A stretch of 44,749 bases of DNA from Deltaproteobacteria bacterium (GTDB lineage: Bacteria > Desulfobacterota > Syntrophia > Syntrophales > UBA5619), in contig JAPLJY010000054.1 of NCBI GenBank assembly GCA_026388345.1, positions 1 to 44,749 of the forward strand, given 5' to 3'. A program made the position numbers and the translations under genes. Positions 43,529 through 44,749 of this stretch are shown piece after piece (position 1 is the stretch's first letter; every line of letters starts with the position of its first letter). Under the pieces are notes generated by a model that worked only from the letters and a program-made list of their open reading frames with translations, was not told the DNA's origin and searched no databases.

Positions 43529-44749
43529 CTAAAAGGTTGCATCAATTCGTGTGATCTTGCCGAAGTTTGCAGAAATGTCCTGATAAACTTGGTCGCTTCC
43601 GATGATCAGAATAATCGCCCTGGCCTGGGAAAGATACTGTCCCGCCATATCCCGGATATCTTCGGCCCTCACGTTTCCGATTTTGGAGCGATAGGCCGTG
43701 AGAAAATCTTCGGGCATGCCATCATATTCGATCATCAATCGCTGGAGGGAGATCTGCTCCGCAGACGTGAAGGAAAAAATGAAACTGTTCAGGATTGCCT
43801 TCTTCGTCCTTTCCAGTTCTACCGGGGAAACTGGTCTTTCGCCCATCTCTCGGAGGATTTCCCGTATCCGGGTGGAGACCTTGACGGTTGATTCGGATTT
43901 TGTCATGGCATAAACGCCGAACAGTCCGTAATCCGAATTTGCTTTGTAAAAACTGCCCGTGCTGTAGGCCAGACCCAGATTGGTCCGGATCTCCTGGAAA
44001 ATCCGGGAGCGGAATCCACCGCTACCGACGATAAAGTCCAGCACCTCAAATGGATAGAACTGGGCGTCCCTTTTGGCAGGTGCCGGCCAGCCGAAGATCA
44101 CGATCGATTGTGGAACATCCTTGGTCAGGAAGAAAATATTCCCTTCCTGGGGCCGGGGGAGGGGAGGGGTTTCCGGTTTTCCCTCCGGCGATGTCCATGT
44201 CCCAAGATAGCGGTCGATGAGGATTTTCGCTTCTTTGCTCTCGATATCTCCGGTGATGGAAATCATGATGTTTTTCGGGTGAAAGAAGAGCCTGTGACAG
44301 CGGAGCAGATCATCCCTCCGGATCACACGAATGGAGTCACTTGTGGTAAGCCTCCCGCGGGGACTTCCCTCATGCATGAGACGTCCGAATTCCCGGAAGG
44401 CGAGTTTCTGCGGATCATCGAAGATCCTTCTCAATTCCTCGATCTTTAGATCCTTGCCCATAAGCAGCTTGCTTTCCTCGAAAGAGGGTTGCATCAAAGT
44501 CCTTGAAAACAGGTCGAATCCCCGGTTAAGGTCCTTCTTCAAGACGGAAAACGCAAAGATGCCGGAATCCCGTTTTACGGAGACGTGAAAGGTCGCCGCC
44601 ATGGATTCCAGCGCCTCATCCACGGCGTCGCCGCTCATGCCGGCCGTTCCCCCGGTTCTCATCGTCGTGGCCGTCAGCTCGGCAAGTCCTTCCCGGCCGG
44701 GGGGATCATACATGCTGCCGGTTCTGACGACGGCCTTGATTTGAACCAG
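43529..44749 (-). CDS. M16-family (pitrilysin/PqqL-like) peptidase, partial
   Basis: The gene's 5' end lies beyond the right edge; the 406 visible codons run from LVQIKAVVRTGS to the stop. It matches the M16 fold: an N-terminal half (about 1-160), a linker, and a second half with GGFRSRIFQEIRTNLGLAYS (the R/Y pair of the C-terminal domain). In the N-terminal segment the catalytic HXXEH motif should follow PPGREGLAEL, but the sequence reads LTATTMRTGGT, so this is probably the inactive subunit type that pairs with an active M16 peptidase. If so, the active partner should lie close upstream, past the window. Confidence 0.85.
   Translation of the reverse strand: MVQIKAVVRTGSMYDPPGREGLAELTATTMRTGGTAGMSGDAVDEALESMAATFHVSVKRDSGIFAFSVLKKDLNRGFDLFSRTLMQPSFEESKLLMGKDLKIEELRRIFDDPQKLAFREFGRLMHEGSPRGRLTTSDSIRVIRRDDLLRCHRLFFHPKNIMISITGDIESKEAKILIDRYLGTWTSPEGKPETPPLPRPQEGNIFFLTKDVPQSIVIFGWPAPAKRDAQFYPFEVLDFIVGSGGFRSRIFQEIRTNLGLAYSTGSFYKANSDYGLFGVYAMTKSESTVKVSTRIREILREMGERPVSPVELERTKKAILNSFIFSFTSAEQISLQRLMIEYDGMPEDFLTAYRSKIGNVRAEDIRDMAGQYLSQARAIILIIGSDQVYQDISANFGKITRIDATF

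Overview
The window reads as a chromosomal segment of an anaerobic deltaproteobacterium (Desulfobacterota), most like the Syntrophales or a related syntrophic or sulfate-reducing lineage. This is an inference from gene content and order: an Rrf2 regulator with a CVDNP-type cysteine cluster, a dihydropteroate synthase with a long N-terminal extension, the order tig-clpP-clpX-lon, a ybeY-phoH pair, a tungsten aldehyde:ferredoxin oxidoreductase, TRAP transport, and a palindromic intergenic repeat of a type common in that group. There is no phage, no insertion sequence and no CRISPR array.

Layout. 1-8419 holds housekeeping and accessory genes: the Rrf2 regulator and kdsD (minus strand), a consensus promoter plus repeat element ahead of a three-gene transglutaminase/ABC-exporter operon (plus), then an MFS transporter and an endonuclease/exonuclease/phosphatase-fold protein (minus). 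8420-8987 is a low-coding gap with short repeats and a candidate promoter.

8988-24520 is a catabolic island and the most interesting part. On the plus strand: an XRE-cupin regulator, a thiamine-diphosphate enzyme, a TRAP binding protein and a fused TRAP permease, a VOC protein, a divergent PdxA-like dehydrogenase, an unrecognised protein made of two copies of one domain, an AOR-family tungstoenzyme, a CoA-acylating aldehyde dehydrogenase (MmsA type) and a hydroxyisobutyrate-dehydrogenase-like gene broken by a 4-base duplication. On the minus strand: an aldo/keto reductase, a uronate-dehydrogenase-like SDR and an enoyl-CoA hydratase-family protein with a dienoyl-CoA isomerase residue triad. 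The set looks like uptake of an organic acid, oxidation or C-C cleavage, capture of an aldehyde as acid or CoA ester, and feeding into acyl-CoA metabolism. The substrate cannot be read from the sequence.

24665-44749 is mostly core: a DUF554 membrane protein (minus); folP, tsaE, lysC and a ComEA-like HhH protein (plus, tightly packed); a small lytic transglycosylase (minus); tRNA-Pro and tRNA-Leu; tig-clpP-clpX-lon; tRNA-Val and tRNA-Asp; a radical SAM protein, lnt and prfB (with the programmed +1 frameshift); an MltD-like LysM transglycosylase; then phoH-ybeY and a partial M16-family protein on the minus strand, cut by the right edge.

Starts were moved from the longest possible reading frame where a ribosome-binding site or overlap decided the matter (XRE regulator, AOR, TRAP permease, aldo/keto reductase, SDR, enoyl-CoA hydratase, DUF554 with a TTG start, folP, lon, mltD).
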